Positions 20,427 through 31,950 of a DNA stretch of 38,167 nt are shown in pieces. Positions within the stretch are counted from its first letter, which is position 1; each line of letters opens with the position of its first letter. The stretch comes from Bremia lactucae (Eukaryota > Oomycota > Peronosporomycetes > Peronosporales > Peronosporaceae), in the NCBI RefSeq assembly GCF_004359215.1, contig NC_090619.1:2856304-2894470 (forward strand), given 5' to 3'. A program made the translations under genes and the position numbers. Below the pieces are notes generated by a model. That model saw only the letters and a program-made list of their open reading frames with translations, was not told where the DNA came from and did not search any database.

Positions 20427-22017
20427 ACGATGGTCTCGCCTGGGTCGTTTCTCTCTTCATATAACCGACTGCTGAGGTTTCACTTTCTGTGTCCGTTTTA
20501 AAACGATTACACTCAAACGTCATAAAGATGTTTGAGCGTACACAAAATGTCCAACATCAACAGTCCGGGCCTCTAGGCAACCTGCTGGTTTTTATGCACC
20601 CGGCGATCGGATTCAAACCTAATTCGAATGGTATTGCAAACATATGCCAGTGAGCTGTGTAATCTGCATGTATTGTAGAATTAATACGAAAAGCCTTTGT
20701 ACAGATCGGAGCATCTGGTGCAATTTTCCCACGTCTGGTCTCAGATAGAGTCACTCGCTTAAAATAAGACCCAGTTCCCTTTTGCTGGTACATGTACCAG
20801 TAGCGATCCTGATACAGAAACCAGCGAGCGAGCTGAGAGTGAATGACCTCTCTTGCCATTCACATCGCTGACCTGATCATGCCCGCTTTCGCCGACACAA
20901 TATCCAACTGGTACAAAACTCATAAAGCTTTGCCAAAGAGAGCTGTTCGAATGCAGTTGAAATTCCGACTGGAATCCGAATGGCCGGTCATTGAATTTGG
21001 ACACGAAAAGCATCGCGGCGCGAAGAATGTGTACAACATGAGCAATATTTTCGCTACAAAAATCCTCTGCTGCAACTTTGGTGACTATATTTAATGTTAT
21101 TTGGTCTACAATCGCAAAGTTTCGTTGCGTACAAGCCATTTTTGCTTCGTTGTGTTTCGACTAGCCCCTTTTACTAGCATGTCCACATTCCTGCTTGTGC
21201 TCATGAACCAGCTAATGTTATTAGCTTTGACGTTTTGCGATAGCAATTCCTGTAAGTATCCTGGCAGAGCAAATTTTGGATGCTATCGTCATGGTTGTGA
21301 TCGACTACAAGCGTCCCTATTAAATTTATAAACAGTTCCTTGAAGTTACCAATGTCAAAGCTGAAGATTAATACTTGAAGGAAGCAACCACACGACAAAT
21401 GCGAAGATCTCCGCGGGAGATAATAAATAATTATGGTGTTGTCACATGGTGTATTAGTGGAAGCCCCGATTTCTGTGACGACGTTATAGACGCAGTTTGC
21501 ACCGGCACTCAAGGTGGGAGGACCTGTGCGATAGTGCTCTTCAGGTATTACCTGAGTATTACCTGGCTATTCAATTTTACATAAGTGGCTCTGCCAATGG
21601 CAGCCCACCCACAGGAGCAGCTGGGGGTTCCGAACACAGGATTGCCCATTGCAATATTAAGTTAAATTAACACCCGGAGGACGTAGCTAGTGGACGTATA
21701 CCGTAAATGAGACTTAGTACAAAAAATGGATGCAATACTGAATTCAAGTCAAGAGTGTCAGAAATTCGAGGGTTTTTACGACAAGTAATATAATACGTCC
21801 AGTCTCGTTGCGCACATTCGCAGCAAGCGGCTGGAAAGGCTAAGTTTCCGTACACGCCACAAGCGACGAGACCTGCTGGCTGTCAGGGCACTATAGGCCG
21901 CGCAGCTGGCAAGAGAAGCACACGCACAGCAACTGTAGCTAATGACTCAAGCTCACTGTGCAATTTGCCGCCTGCGTCTGTAGCCTTCACACCAGAAGTC
22001 TCCACCTCCCTGCAATT
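20427..22017. other. No recognisable gene
   Basis: Overlapping open frames on both strands (20557-20859 minus, 20759-21139 minus, 20843-21094 plus) have no domain I recognise. The minus-strand frames could be one frameshifted old coding sequence. No LTR edge was found after the gap. Confidence 0.4.
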
Positions 22018-22317
22018 ATGCTGGGCAAGCGTCATTTATCCGAGATGGAAGCCTGCGTCACTGAATATTACCGACTGGAGTGCCTGCGTGCACTATACGC
22101 GAAGCAAGAGCGTCCGCTTGATTGCGCCTGGGTAAGAAAAGATATGATGGCCAAGCCTCCCCGCCGGGTACGCAAGGGTGTATCATTTTCGATGGTCCCC
22201 GAGATCATTGGCTGTGCCGACCCCGCCGTTGACCGGACCCCGATCGACGTTTCTCCAATTTCCAAGTTTGAGCTGTTCGTACTTCTTTCTCTGCGGACGT
22301 TTCCTATTCAGGCCTAA
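22018..22317 (+). CDS. Small hypothetical protein, 99 residues
   Basis: Not recognised. ATG at 22018 (MLGKRHLSEMEACVTEYYRL), stop at 22315-22317. It has a helical N-terminal half with several Cys, a basic patch (KPPRRVRKG) and a patterned segment (CADPAVDRTPIDVSPISK) that looks constrained rather than random. GC content is higher than in the flanks and codon choice resembles the importin gene. An upstream in-frame ATG at 21958 would add 20 residues. No membrane segment or signal peptide. It could be the first exon of a longer gene. Confidence 0.45.
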   Translation: MLGKRHLSEMEACVTEYYRLECLRALYAKQERPLDCAWVRKDMMAKPPRRVRKGVSFSMVPEIIGCADPAVDRTPIDVSPISKFELFVLLSLRTFPIQA

Positions 22318-22818
22318 ATTATCAAGTCTCGACAGCCTGCAAAAGACGACTAGACTACCATTATAGTACACCAGACAAATTCTATCTTGAAACCCTCCGC
22401 GCCACTTCGCTTGATACGAAGCGCTGCCAAAACTCGCACATCTTATGCTAGAGTGGATCTTGGAGACGGAGCACATCAGTGACGTGCTATTGTGTTGCTG
22501 ACGAAGAACGGTATAATAATTAATCGAATATTTAATAAAGTTGGACACCATATCGTATTTTTAGGTTTTGCGCAATACTAGATTGCATGTGTACGAGCTT
22601 GTCTCACACATAGATAGGTTCACAAGATGAAAGCGTCAACATCATAAGAATATCCAGCAAAAGTCAATTATCTATGCAGGGGCCTGAAAAGAAAACGGCA
22701 TAAATATATTTTAGCTGAGCACGTTGTCGTGTTTCATTGGTTTAAAAGATCATCTGACTTTACGATCTCTGATTTACTAAAAGTCGAAAGTTTTTCTAAG
22801 TTATTCTGAAAGGCCGAC
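22318..22818. other. Intergenic region upstream of the kinase gene
   Basis: AT-rich, no gene seen. It should hold the promoter of the kinase gene. Confidence 0.5.
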
Positions 22819-25706
22819 ATGACACGAACTTTGCGTGGTATCTGTAGCTCACCGCTATCATCGGACGATGAGGACAAAGCTTTCCCAGAACTCAATTCAT
22901 CTCCTGCAGTATTACGTAAGAAAATTCGGCCGGCAAGAGTCAAGCGGAAGCCAAGGGCTAAGAGATCAATTGTGCAGCAAAAGAAGCTTAAGACCACTCC
23001 ACGAAAAAGTACCACGGAATTAATAAGTGAAGCACCGCAGGATTTTGTTGAGTACCTGTCCGAGCAGCTCAGTCCTTTGCAGCAAGCAAAACATGAAATC
23101 GAGTTTAATTATGCGCAAGGCTATATCATTAAGCTTCCGCAATTCAAGAGCAAGCAGGGCGATTTGGAGAAGTGGATCCAAGCGTTAGGCTTTTTTTCAA
23201 GCTCTTCTAAACAGCCTAATATCCTGTGTTTAAGTAGCTTAAAAGTGGACATAATAGTAAATGAAATTAAGCAGCGAGTGCCACTGCCTGCCGCTGCCAT
23301 GGATTCGACTATGATCCGAATGAATAACTACTACAAACACTTGGATTCGAAAGAGATAGAAGTCGTATCACCCTCAAGAAATCAGCGTTTATTGCATCGA
23401 TTGCAACACCGACGATTGGAAACGACAACGCCGGTAAACCGAAAAGACCGTCGTCTAGCGAGACGTCTGTCAAAGTTAGAACGAATGACAGACCGCCGAC
23501 TGTCCTTCATTGTACCGTCAGATGCGACAGCTTTACCACCAGTAGAAGTGTTAATTTTTGGTGAAAGAAATGATTTGGAATCACTGACACCAGTTAAGCG
23601 AGACTCCCATTTCCGAGGACAAAAGCAGAATTTTTTTTTCAAACGTGTTCTTCACCTTGTGCTGTACTCTGGATATGTGGACATAAGAGCTTATAAAGAA
23701 GTACTTAGAAAAGTCTCTTTAATGTGGGAAAAAGTTGTCATCATGTGCGTACAAATTCGTGAAAGAACATTAAACTTATCGGTTTACATTTTATTTTTTA
23801 TACGCGGACTATTTCACATCCAACTAGGGCATATGCATGGACAATTACAGACTACGCCAAGTATGAATGCTCTGTTTTAGTTCAAAATGGTGTTGCTTTT
23901 CGTAATATTGTTGTTTTTCTGCAATAGAACAGACAACTTGTACACGACAGATAAACTTTACCGTCTCCACCCACGTGGCCACTACCTTGCAGAAGGGGCG
24001 TATAAGGAAGTTTATAAGGTTTTTTCAGAAGAAAAGAAGCGGCTCGAAGCTGTTAGCGTGATGGATATTTGTGACATTGGCAATCAGGTATATGCAGCAT
24101 TTCTAACTAGCCATAAGATACTCAAGTTTTCTAAGTCCGAACTCCTTGCAGAACTTTATTCGTCAAGAGGTAGCGCATTCTGTTCTGCTGTCCGACGCAA
24201 CTGAACGCGGGATTTGTCCCAATTTTCTTCAAGTTTTTGATGTTTTTCTTGCAAACAAGCGACCATACCCTGATCGCTGGGGGAGTAAAAAGCATCGCGA
24301 ACCAAATGAATTATTGAGAGGCGAATACAATAATTATGAACTTGAGAGCAAGCAGCAACAATCACTAGCTTGTGACAATCAAAAGCAAATATTTCAGTAT
24401 ATGCGAATGGAATATTGCGATGGTGGGGATCTTGAAGGCTTTATCAGTCTGCACGAGAACAAAACTCTTCCCTTAAATTCCGTAGCTGTTCCATTCTTTT
24501 TTCAAATGGTATTTGGCTTGTATTGTGCGCGCGAAAAGTATAACTTGCGGCATTGTGATATCAAGGTACGTCGCAGTTGCCTCACTGCTGCGAAAATTTC
24601 ACTAATACCCGTGATCTCGTGTTGTGAAAAGCTGCTCAATTTTTTTTTGAAAACCGCTAGTCGTTCTAAGCTTTGCAAAACCTCAGGCGCTGATGTGGTT
24701 TTGCACTATATGCTAGAAGATGTCTGCTTTGTTCTTCAAATGCCTGCCTCATATTCTTTCTGGATTAAGTTAGCGGATTATGGTGCAGCTGTCTCGAATC
24801 CCGAAAGTTTGGGAAGTCCTGTCACAATGGACCAATTTGCTACTCTGGAGAATTCCCCCGTCGAGTATCTGCTTTATGGTGATGCAGCGAAGCAGTCCTA
24901 CGCTGCCGATACGTTTTCTCTTGGTCTTTGCCTGCTGCATTTGTTCACGGGAAGGTATGGATATATATCGTTGATTTCTATTGCCGTTATAGTTGATTAA
25001 TCAAATTTTAATGAAGCGCTCCATACGAAGAAGTTTTGGAAGACGTCATTTGCCCTACAGATCTTTTGAAAGATCTGAAGGCTTTGTGGATGGTGTGTGT
25101 GTATGAATGAAATACTATTGGAATTATTGCTTTGTCTTATGTGGTCTTTTTACTGCCCTATAATAGAGCCCTCGAAAAAAATCGAGGTTTTCTGTGATTA
25201 AAAGCGTCGCTCGCGGGGACGATGAAGATACGCTCTGCCACACTTTGTATCGATACATTGTTTTGTTTGACCTACCTAACACAAATCCAAATGAAAGTTG
25301 CGGCATGGACAAAGTGTGGCAGCTACTGTTAAAGCATTTGCGACCAGAGGATCTGGCAGTCACTCGCCCTCAGCTGAGACGCAAACAAGCAGCGATTGCA
25401 AACGATGCAAGAACCGCTTCAGAACAATTCAAGTATGATCAGTCCCTATACTCTATTGCAAAGGGTTCCAACGGTATTATTGATCGGTGTCGTCAAGGGC
25501 TAATGGCCATTCCGGGGGCAATGGATTTGCTAAAAAATATGGTGGAGTTTGACCCGTCAAAGCGCCTCACTTTGAAGCAGATACTCTTTCATTCAATGTT
25601 TTTAAACCTCCGCTCGTCATCACTTCAAGAGCAAGTACCAGCAGATTACGTTATTAGCTACTATAAAAGGCATAATAAAAGTAGTCGAATACTGTTAGAC
25701 GTGTAA
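22819..25706 (+). CDS. Divergent protein kinase with WNK-like glycine loop
   Basis: Multi-exon kinase. The N-terminal exon from 22819 (MTRTLRGICSSPLSSDDEDK) is acidic then very basic and disordered. Its end lies somewhere in 23600-23930 and could not be fixed. Later exons are clear: to 24087, 24152-24565, 24632-24954, 25017-25092 and 25167-25706. The introns of 64, 66, 62 and 74 bp are GT-AG with matching phases. Motifs: glycine loop EGAYKEVYK (23992-24018), beta-3 EAVSVMDI with no lysine, alpha-C Glu in RQEVAHS, catalytic loop LRHCDIK joined to LLNFFLK (HCD in place of HRD, Asp and Asn kept), ADYG in place of DFG (24773-24787), and subdomain IX YAADTFSLG. A lysine inside the glycine loop with none in beta-3 resembles WNK kinases, but the family is not certain. 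It ends 96 bp from the stop of the convergent ArfGAP gene. Confidence 0.82.
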
Positions 25707-25802
25707 CGTCCGGTCGACATATTCGCACATGTTAAACATGTTAAACATTTCTTGTATTTACACATTCTATAATAATGCAAAGAGAACTGCAGAGCTGACC
25801 GT

Positions 25803-27214
25803 CTAGTCACTCCATTCTCTCATTAGACCTTCCATGCGATGTAATGTAATCTCAATCGGACGCTTGGCAGTGCAGATCTCACAAATTGTCTCTTTTGGCT
25901 TCAGAAACTTTCGTCCGTTCAGGGCAATGACGCGAGCACCAACCAAAATGTTGTGTCTCCTAGCAATCGAGTCATCGTCAACGCTACTCACAATGCAATA
26001 AAAAGCATTTGTAGATAGTGAACAGCCAAGCTCTTCCTTGTCATGCAGCGTAACCTTTATCTCCTCCGTCCTGGGTTTTGGAATGGAGGGAACTATGGGC
26101 TCTAGCGCTGACTGTGAGCGAAACATAAAGTGAAATAGCATTGGCTTTGGCAGCCTTCGAAGCATATTTACAATTTCGTCAAATTTCAAATTCTTCGTGT
26201 TGTTCAGGCCGATCAAGAAACTCCCAATGATAATATTTGCTCGTTGTGCAGCACCACCTGGAATTATTCGAGAGACCTCCGCATATCCGTCAGTGGCCTT
26301 AACTAACGATAATCCTAAACATTCTCCGGGAATTCCGATATGCCGTTCATATTTTCGCCACGTCATAGCATTCTAATAAAGTAAGAGCAATGAATAATTA
26401 GTAAGCATACACCATCATAAAGCAAAAGTAAACAGATGTACCCATGAGCTGATTGTACAGATCTGAGAGTGTGAATCTAACTGACTTAGAGATACCATGG
26501 AAGAGCAAGTTGTGCACTTGACACTGTCAATATCGCTCGATACATGCGTCTTCATCATTGGCGTTGATAAAGGTTCATTCACTTCTTTAAAAGCAGACAT
26601 ATCTTCTCTTAATAATACGGTGTCCTTAAGTGTCGACAGAAACGACGTAGCCGTAAACACGCTATCCGTTGAAAGATCTGCCTTTAAAGCAGCCAGCGAA
26701 ACTTGGCTCGAATAAGCTCTTGCGACGCTGGACGAGTACTTTTCCTCCATACAAATATTGCCGGATCGAATACCAGCGCATACTGCCAGCCATTTGGCAT
26801 TTCCACCTGCTTTTAGTAAGCGCACCTCATTCATCGACCACGAGTCCATGACAAGTGACTTGACAAAGCTAGTACGCACTCCCAGAGAACGGTGTTTCCC
26901 CGCGCATACTAAACACAGCAGCACGCCAAATGAAACTCCCGCCCACTGCGGACAGACGGCCTTGCAATCAACACAACGCTGCTAGCACAAACATAATTAG
27001 CCAAAAATAAATAAGTGCTGTTGATGCCACAAAGACGTGATCGTACATCATTGCCCGGTAGCAGACGGATCGCTACCTCAATCGCAGGCGACAAATGCAT
27101 TACGGGGGCTGGCTGAGGCATCACAGCTCGCTTGGCAGCAATGAATGCTGAATTACTACCTTTGGTGGGGGAGCTGCAGCTAAAAGACGTTTGGGCGTCT
27201 TGAGGCTGTGTCAT
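25803..27214 (-). CDS. ArfGAP domain protein with C2HC zinc motif and two PDZ domains
   Basis: Three exons: 27214-27047, 26978-26442 and 26372-25803. The introns of 68 and 69 bp are GT-AG, both phase 0, giving 424 residues. The ArfGAP domain starts at the first junction (LLPGND joined to RCVDC) and reads CVDCKAVCPQWAGVSFGVLL, CLVCAGKHRSLGV, SWS and LLKAGGN. The CX2C...CX2C zinc ligands and the conserved Arg of HRSLG are present, so GTPase activation on Arf is plausible. After a serine/threonine-rich linker, VKCTTCSSMVSLSQLDSHSQ IC (C-x2-C...H-x3-C) looks like a C2HC finger at about residues 214-236. Two PDZ domains follow in exon 3 (from about 250: CLGLSLVKATDGYAEVSRII; from about 345: LGCSLSTNAFYCIVSSV). 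Likely a membrane-trafficking scaffold in the cytoplasm. Confidence 0.88.
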
Positions 27215-28292
27215 ATTGACGACTAAAGGTTTGCAATTGGACCGCGAGACTCAGCTGTTCTCCGTATGTAAAACGGTGGGGAGATGGGGGATGGCCAACT
27301 TCTGACCGCATATGCGAACAATTTGCGGGACATGCGGCATTACACCGTTTTGAAAATCTCATCAAATAGCCCACTAATCAGTCTACTAGCATAAAAATAA
27401 TCTCAATGCGTCAAAGGCGAGGATGGATGGACTGCATATTTATGTGCGAATGGTGCAAGCATATAAATGTCAGGCTTAGATGTAGTTATAATCGGAGCAA
27501 ACTATGTGTCGTCTCGTTAATCGCAATGAACTCGCTGTATTTTCACGAAACGAACAACCTATCTGAAAGGGAGATAAGCAATATGACCATCCAACCTTAG
27601 TCCTTTAATATTGCCGTTTGTGCATGGCAAGAAAAATGGTTAGTGTGAAGAAAACCTCGATAACCATAAGCGCGGCCTCAATGTTGTCACCGTTGATGCT
27701 ACCGGCTTAGAAAATCTCACGCTTTTTGCTAAGGATATGGCCAAACCGGGGTCGTAAAGCATAGCAACAGCTAAAAAGCTGGACGAGCACTGGTTCGCAT
27801 TTACAAATTGCAGCAGAACAGAGTTTGCCTGTCTAATTTTCTACATATTATTAAAATGACAGTGATTATACGAAGTTTTTATTTCTCTTCAGCCAGATCA
27901 GCGCATATTTTGATGCGCGGCGCAGTCACATCGATCCTCTTATTGAATGTTTTTAAAATTAATTTAGACAGGATCTTTCATGACGACAAGCGCAATTTCG
28001 TCTTGTCGATTAAGCCAGAACACAGTTGTCAATTACGGCATGGTTTCTTAAACTTCCTACGCTGGTTGCGCAAGTGCGTTGAAAATCATCACTATAGCGT
28101 CGTTTAAGTCCTCCTGGCGTGATATTACGTGGTAAATGTCACTCTACCACCAGATAAAATTTATACATCTTTTTAGCTGCACTCGCAGACGACGCTATAG
28201 CTTGTACAAAATGTTATTCGTAGCCATCTCATCAACCGTAATGGTTGGCTGTCCAATATTGTTTTATTTAAACAATACTTTGGCTTGTCAAT
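27215..28292. other. Divergent intergenic region, ArfGAP and importin genes
   Basis: About 1.1 kb between two divergent starts. An open frame at 27808-28107 is unrecognised. A stretch at 27641-27830 has weak coding character with stops, and I cannot assign it. Promoters of both genes must lie here, but no standard element is clear. Confidence 0.5.
28092..28200. repeat. 12-bp inverted repeat upstream of the importin gene
   Basis: CTATAGCGTCGT at 28092-28103 is the exact complement of ACGACGCTATAG at 28189-28200, with 85 bp between. The right arm ends 92 bp before the importin ATG. Confidence 0.8.
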
Positions 28293-31200
28293 ATGGACTT
28301 CCCTGCGCTGGTAGCCGCTCTCATGAGCAACGACAATGCGACTCGGAAGCAGGCAGAGATATTGTTCGAAAGTGTCAAGGTCGAACAGCCGCAGACGCTC
28401 GTGGTCAATCTCGTGCACCTACTGCGCTCCAGTCCTGAACCTGAAGCGCGTGCGTTCGCTTCTGTGCTACTACGCCCGTTGGTTGAATTAAAAGGTGGCA
28501 TTTATGCGCAGCTGGACGCACCCACTCAGTTAACGCTGAAGGCCCAGCTGCTTGAAGCCTTGACCAACGAACCTCTACCGCATATTCGCCGCAAGCTTGG
28601 CCATCCGATCGCCGAGCTCGCTAATTTCTCAATCACTAAAGAGCAAACGTGGCCCGAACTGCTCAGTGTCGTTTCAGCGCTTGCTACGCACGTCGACGCA
28701 CTGCTCCGAGTGACAGCGTTTGACGTTTTAGCGCAATTAGCTGAGTACGCTAGCGACGTACTGGCCGCACATAAGAAAAGTTTTCTGACACTTTTTACAA
28801 CCTCGCTCAACGACGAAAATACTGAAGTCCAAATTGCTAGTTTAAAGGCTGTATCCGCGTTTCTTTTGACCCTCGAGGACAAGCAAGAGCTCTTGGCTTT
28901 CGCCCACCTAATCCGTCCCATACTCCGTATTATCGAGATGCTAGTCAACGTAGGTGATGAAGCCGCGTTCCGGAATGTGCTTTCTGCTCTTGTCCAGATT
29001 GCTGAAGTGCATCCAAAGTTTTTTCGTAACGCACTCGATGACGTGGCTCGTGCAATGATCTTCGTATGCTCGTCGCAGGAGCTCGAGTCCGAGACTCGTG
29101 AGCTTGGACTAGAATTTCTCATTTCATTGTGTGAAAATGCTGGTGGCATGGTACGCAAGTCACAATTGATTGTTTCGAACGTCGTGCCTTTGGTTCTGCA
29201 GCTCATGTGTGAGGTTGACGAAGATGTCACGTGGATTCAAAAGTTTGATGATCCAGAGACGTTTACCGAAGCCAATGATTCTGATACCTCCATTAGTGAC
29301 GCAGGCGCGGCGGCAATAGATCGTCTAAGCTCATCGTTAGGAGGCAATGCAGTGTTGCCTGTAGCTATCCCCGTCATCAAGAGTTTCTTACGTGATGGCG
29401 ATTGGCGAAAACGTCGCGCTGGGCTTTACGCGATTTGCTTGCTTGGTGAAGGCGCAAAGACTCTGATGACCCGTGAACTAGACAATGTTGTGTCCATGGT
29501 GCTACCTTTTTTGAGTGACCAAAATCCGCGCGTGCAGTACGCTGCGCTTCACAGTATCGGTCAACTTGCCGAAGATTTTGGAGAAGTAGAGAAGGGAAGG
29601 AACTTTCAGGCTAAATTTCACGCTGTCATTATCCCTGCATTGACGGCGCTGATTCAGAACGAACAGACTGTCATGCGTACTCGTGCGCTGGCAGCCAGTG
29701 TGGTGATTAATTTTTGTAGTACGAATGTATGCAAGGCTAAGTACGTAGCTCCATACAGCCAAGCGCTGTTGGAAGCTCTATTTCATGCCATGCGCTCGTG
29801 CCCACGCCAGGTACAGGAACAGGCAATCACTGCTGTTGCCAGTGTTGCTAAGGTTATTGGGGACGAGTTCTTGCGTTTTTACGACATCTTCATTCCACTT
29901 GCTAAAGAGGTATTGACGAATGCTCATGGGAGGGAATATGCTTTGTTGCGGGGAAAGTCGATGGAATCTATTGCATTAATTGGCCAGGCTGTAGGAAAAC
30001 AGCGGTTTGTTCGTGATGCCAAGTCGATTATGGAGATCTTGGTCCGAGTGCAAACTAGCGAAGAGCTGGAGGGTCCTGAGGTGCAGTACGTAGCTCAATC
30101 GTGCGTTCGTATTGGTAGTATCTTAAAGGAAGAATTCGTGCCGTACTTGCCGCACGTAGTGCCGTCGCTGATTAAACAGGCGATGATTCAGCCCAACATT
30201 CAGCTGTCTGATATTGATGACGATGCTGTCGTGGAGGATGGCCAGACTGCTGACGGTAAAGACGCAATGACGCTGGAGATTCGTGGGGTAGGGAAGAAGC
30301 GACTAGAGATAAATACGAGTGCGTTGGAAGACAAGACAAATGCATGCAACATGCTGTACCAATTGGCTCTTGATTTGGAAGGCTGGTTTTATCAATACGT
30401 GGCGGAAGTGGCTGAGGTAATGATCCCGTTGATTGGCTTTGAATACGTCGAGGATATTCGCATTGTCAGTAGCTTGACAATGGCAAAGCTGCTGATTTGC
30501 GCTGTAGACGGCACGCTCAATTACGGCCACAGTGGCGCTGATTTGCGATTTCCACAGCAGCTTTTTGAAAAGTTTTTCGAGCCATTGTTGAAAGGTTTGC
30601 AAGAAGAGGAGGATCTTGAGTGTCTTGGTGCTTATGCTGAAGCCATGTCGGCCGTGTTAGAGGTGTGTAAGGAGAGTCTGGAAAAGGGCTTTAATGTCGG
30701 CGTTCCACTTGAACACGTTCCGCGCGTGGTAGAAATATACAAGACTGTTGCGTCTAATAGTGCTCAGCGTTTATTAACTCAACACCACGAAAATCAGCAA
30801 GACGAAGACTATGATGCTGAAGCGGCTTTGCAGCAGACAGAGAACAACGAGCTCGAGGAAGGAGTTTTCCGCTCAATGGTCGACTCAATTGGCTGGATTG
30901 TGAAGATCCAAAAGGAAGCATTTTTTTCTGTTTTTCACACGCAATTGCTGGCGTTTGTGACCCCGCTGCTTGAGCAAAAGACTGTTCCGATGCTACGCGG
31001 CCAGGCCATTTGCATGATTGATGACATTATCGAGCACTGCGGTGCTGCTGCCCAGGAGCTGTTGCCGCTCTTTTTGAATCAACTTGTCCAAGGCCTTGAA
31101 GACCAGAGCTCGTCGGTTGTCCAAGCCTCGGCTTATGGCATTGGTATCAGCGCTGAGAAATGCGGGATGGCTTTTGATCCATTTCGTCAAAATGCTCTAG

Positions 31201-31746
31201 AAAAGCTCGTTCATTTAATTAATGCGTCTGCCAATGTGGACGATGAAGAATGTGGAGCTGCTCGTGACAATGCTGTTAGTGCTGTGGCCAAGATTTGCCT
31301 GGCTTGTGAGGGTGCTGTCGATGCTGCAAAGATTTGGCCTTTATGGCTCCAATGGTTGCCGCTTCATACAGATGTGCTCGAGGCTCGTGACGTTCATTCT
31401 CGTCTCCTATCACTGGTGATTAGTGGCAATGCTCACGTGCTTGGTGCTGGCTATTCGAATTTTCCTCAAATCCTGAAAGTATTTGCTTCTGCTCTCGGTA
31501 CGTCTTTAAAATTTATATTTATGACGAAAAGATGTGTATTTAACAATTTGTTACTGGAAAGTGTTTGACTCAGCGGAGGCAGAGGAAGCTGTCCGAGACG
31601 ATGATATATCGACTATTTCGAAAGAGTCAAAATCTCAGCTTCGCGAATTGCTAGCCAAGCTGCAGTCGCAATTGCCAGGGCCAGTGGTCCAAGGTGCTTG
31701 GTCAAAGCTCAGCAGCGACGAGCAATCGGCTCTTTCTCAGCTGTAG
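28293..31746 (+). CDS. Importin-5-type karyopherin beta
   Basis: Nuclear import receptor that carries cargo such as ribosomal proteins and histones through the pore and releases it on RanGTP. Two exons: 28293-31497 and 31574-31746. The 76-bp GT-AG intron splits an Ala codon, giving 1125 residues, close to human IPO5 (about 1100). The start MDFPALVAALMSNDNATRKQ matches the first importin-beta HEAT repeat. HEAT-like helices continue throughout (LPHIRRKLGHPIAELA; VRIGSILKEEFVPYLPHVVP). The acidic DIDDD segment followed by SALEDKTNACNMLYQLA, and MIDDIIEHCGAAAQ then ASAYGIGISAEKCG, are typical IPO5 signatures. The frame is intact. It converges on Fis1, 204 bp away. Confidence 0.95.
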
Positions 31747-31950
31747 TGAGTTAAGAATTTGTCGATGTCGGACATGCAATTGAATATTTGACAATGATAG
31801 AATAGAAATTGAAATTGGTTTTACGTATAAGCAGGTAATGCAATTAAGATGTTAATTTACAAACTGGATAGATTTTCAAGTAATTACGTCAATAGTATAT
31901 CATTCTGCCCACAGTCACCTGTTTCGTCAATTTAAAATGATGCCAGCAAA

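Noticed and set aside
20843..21139. Overlapping plus and minus ORFs after the gap
   Set aside because: Neither shows a domain, a start context or splice partners, so they are left as unassigned.
27641..27830. Possible remnant of a secreted effector-type gene
   Set aside because: Weak coding character only, with in-frame stops, no signal peptide and no RXLR or LFLAK motif.
28526..29230. 234-codon minus-strand ORF inside the importin gene
   Set aside because: Antisense to well-conserved HEAT-repeat coding sequence, serine-rich as expected from the complement of such codons, and no domain.
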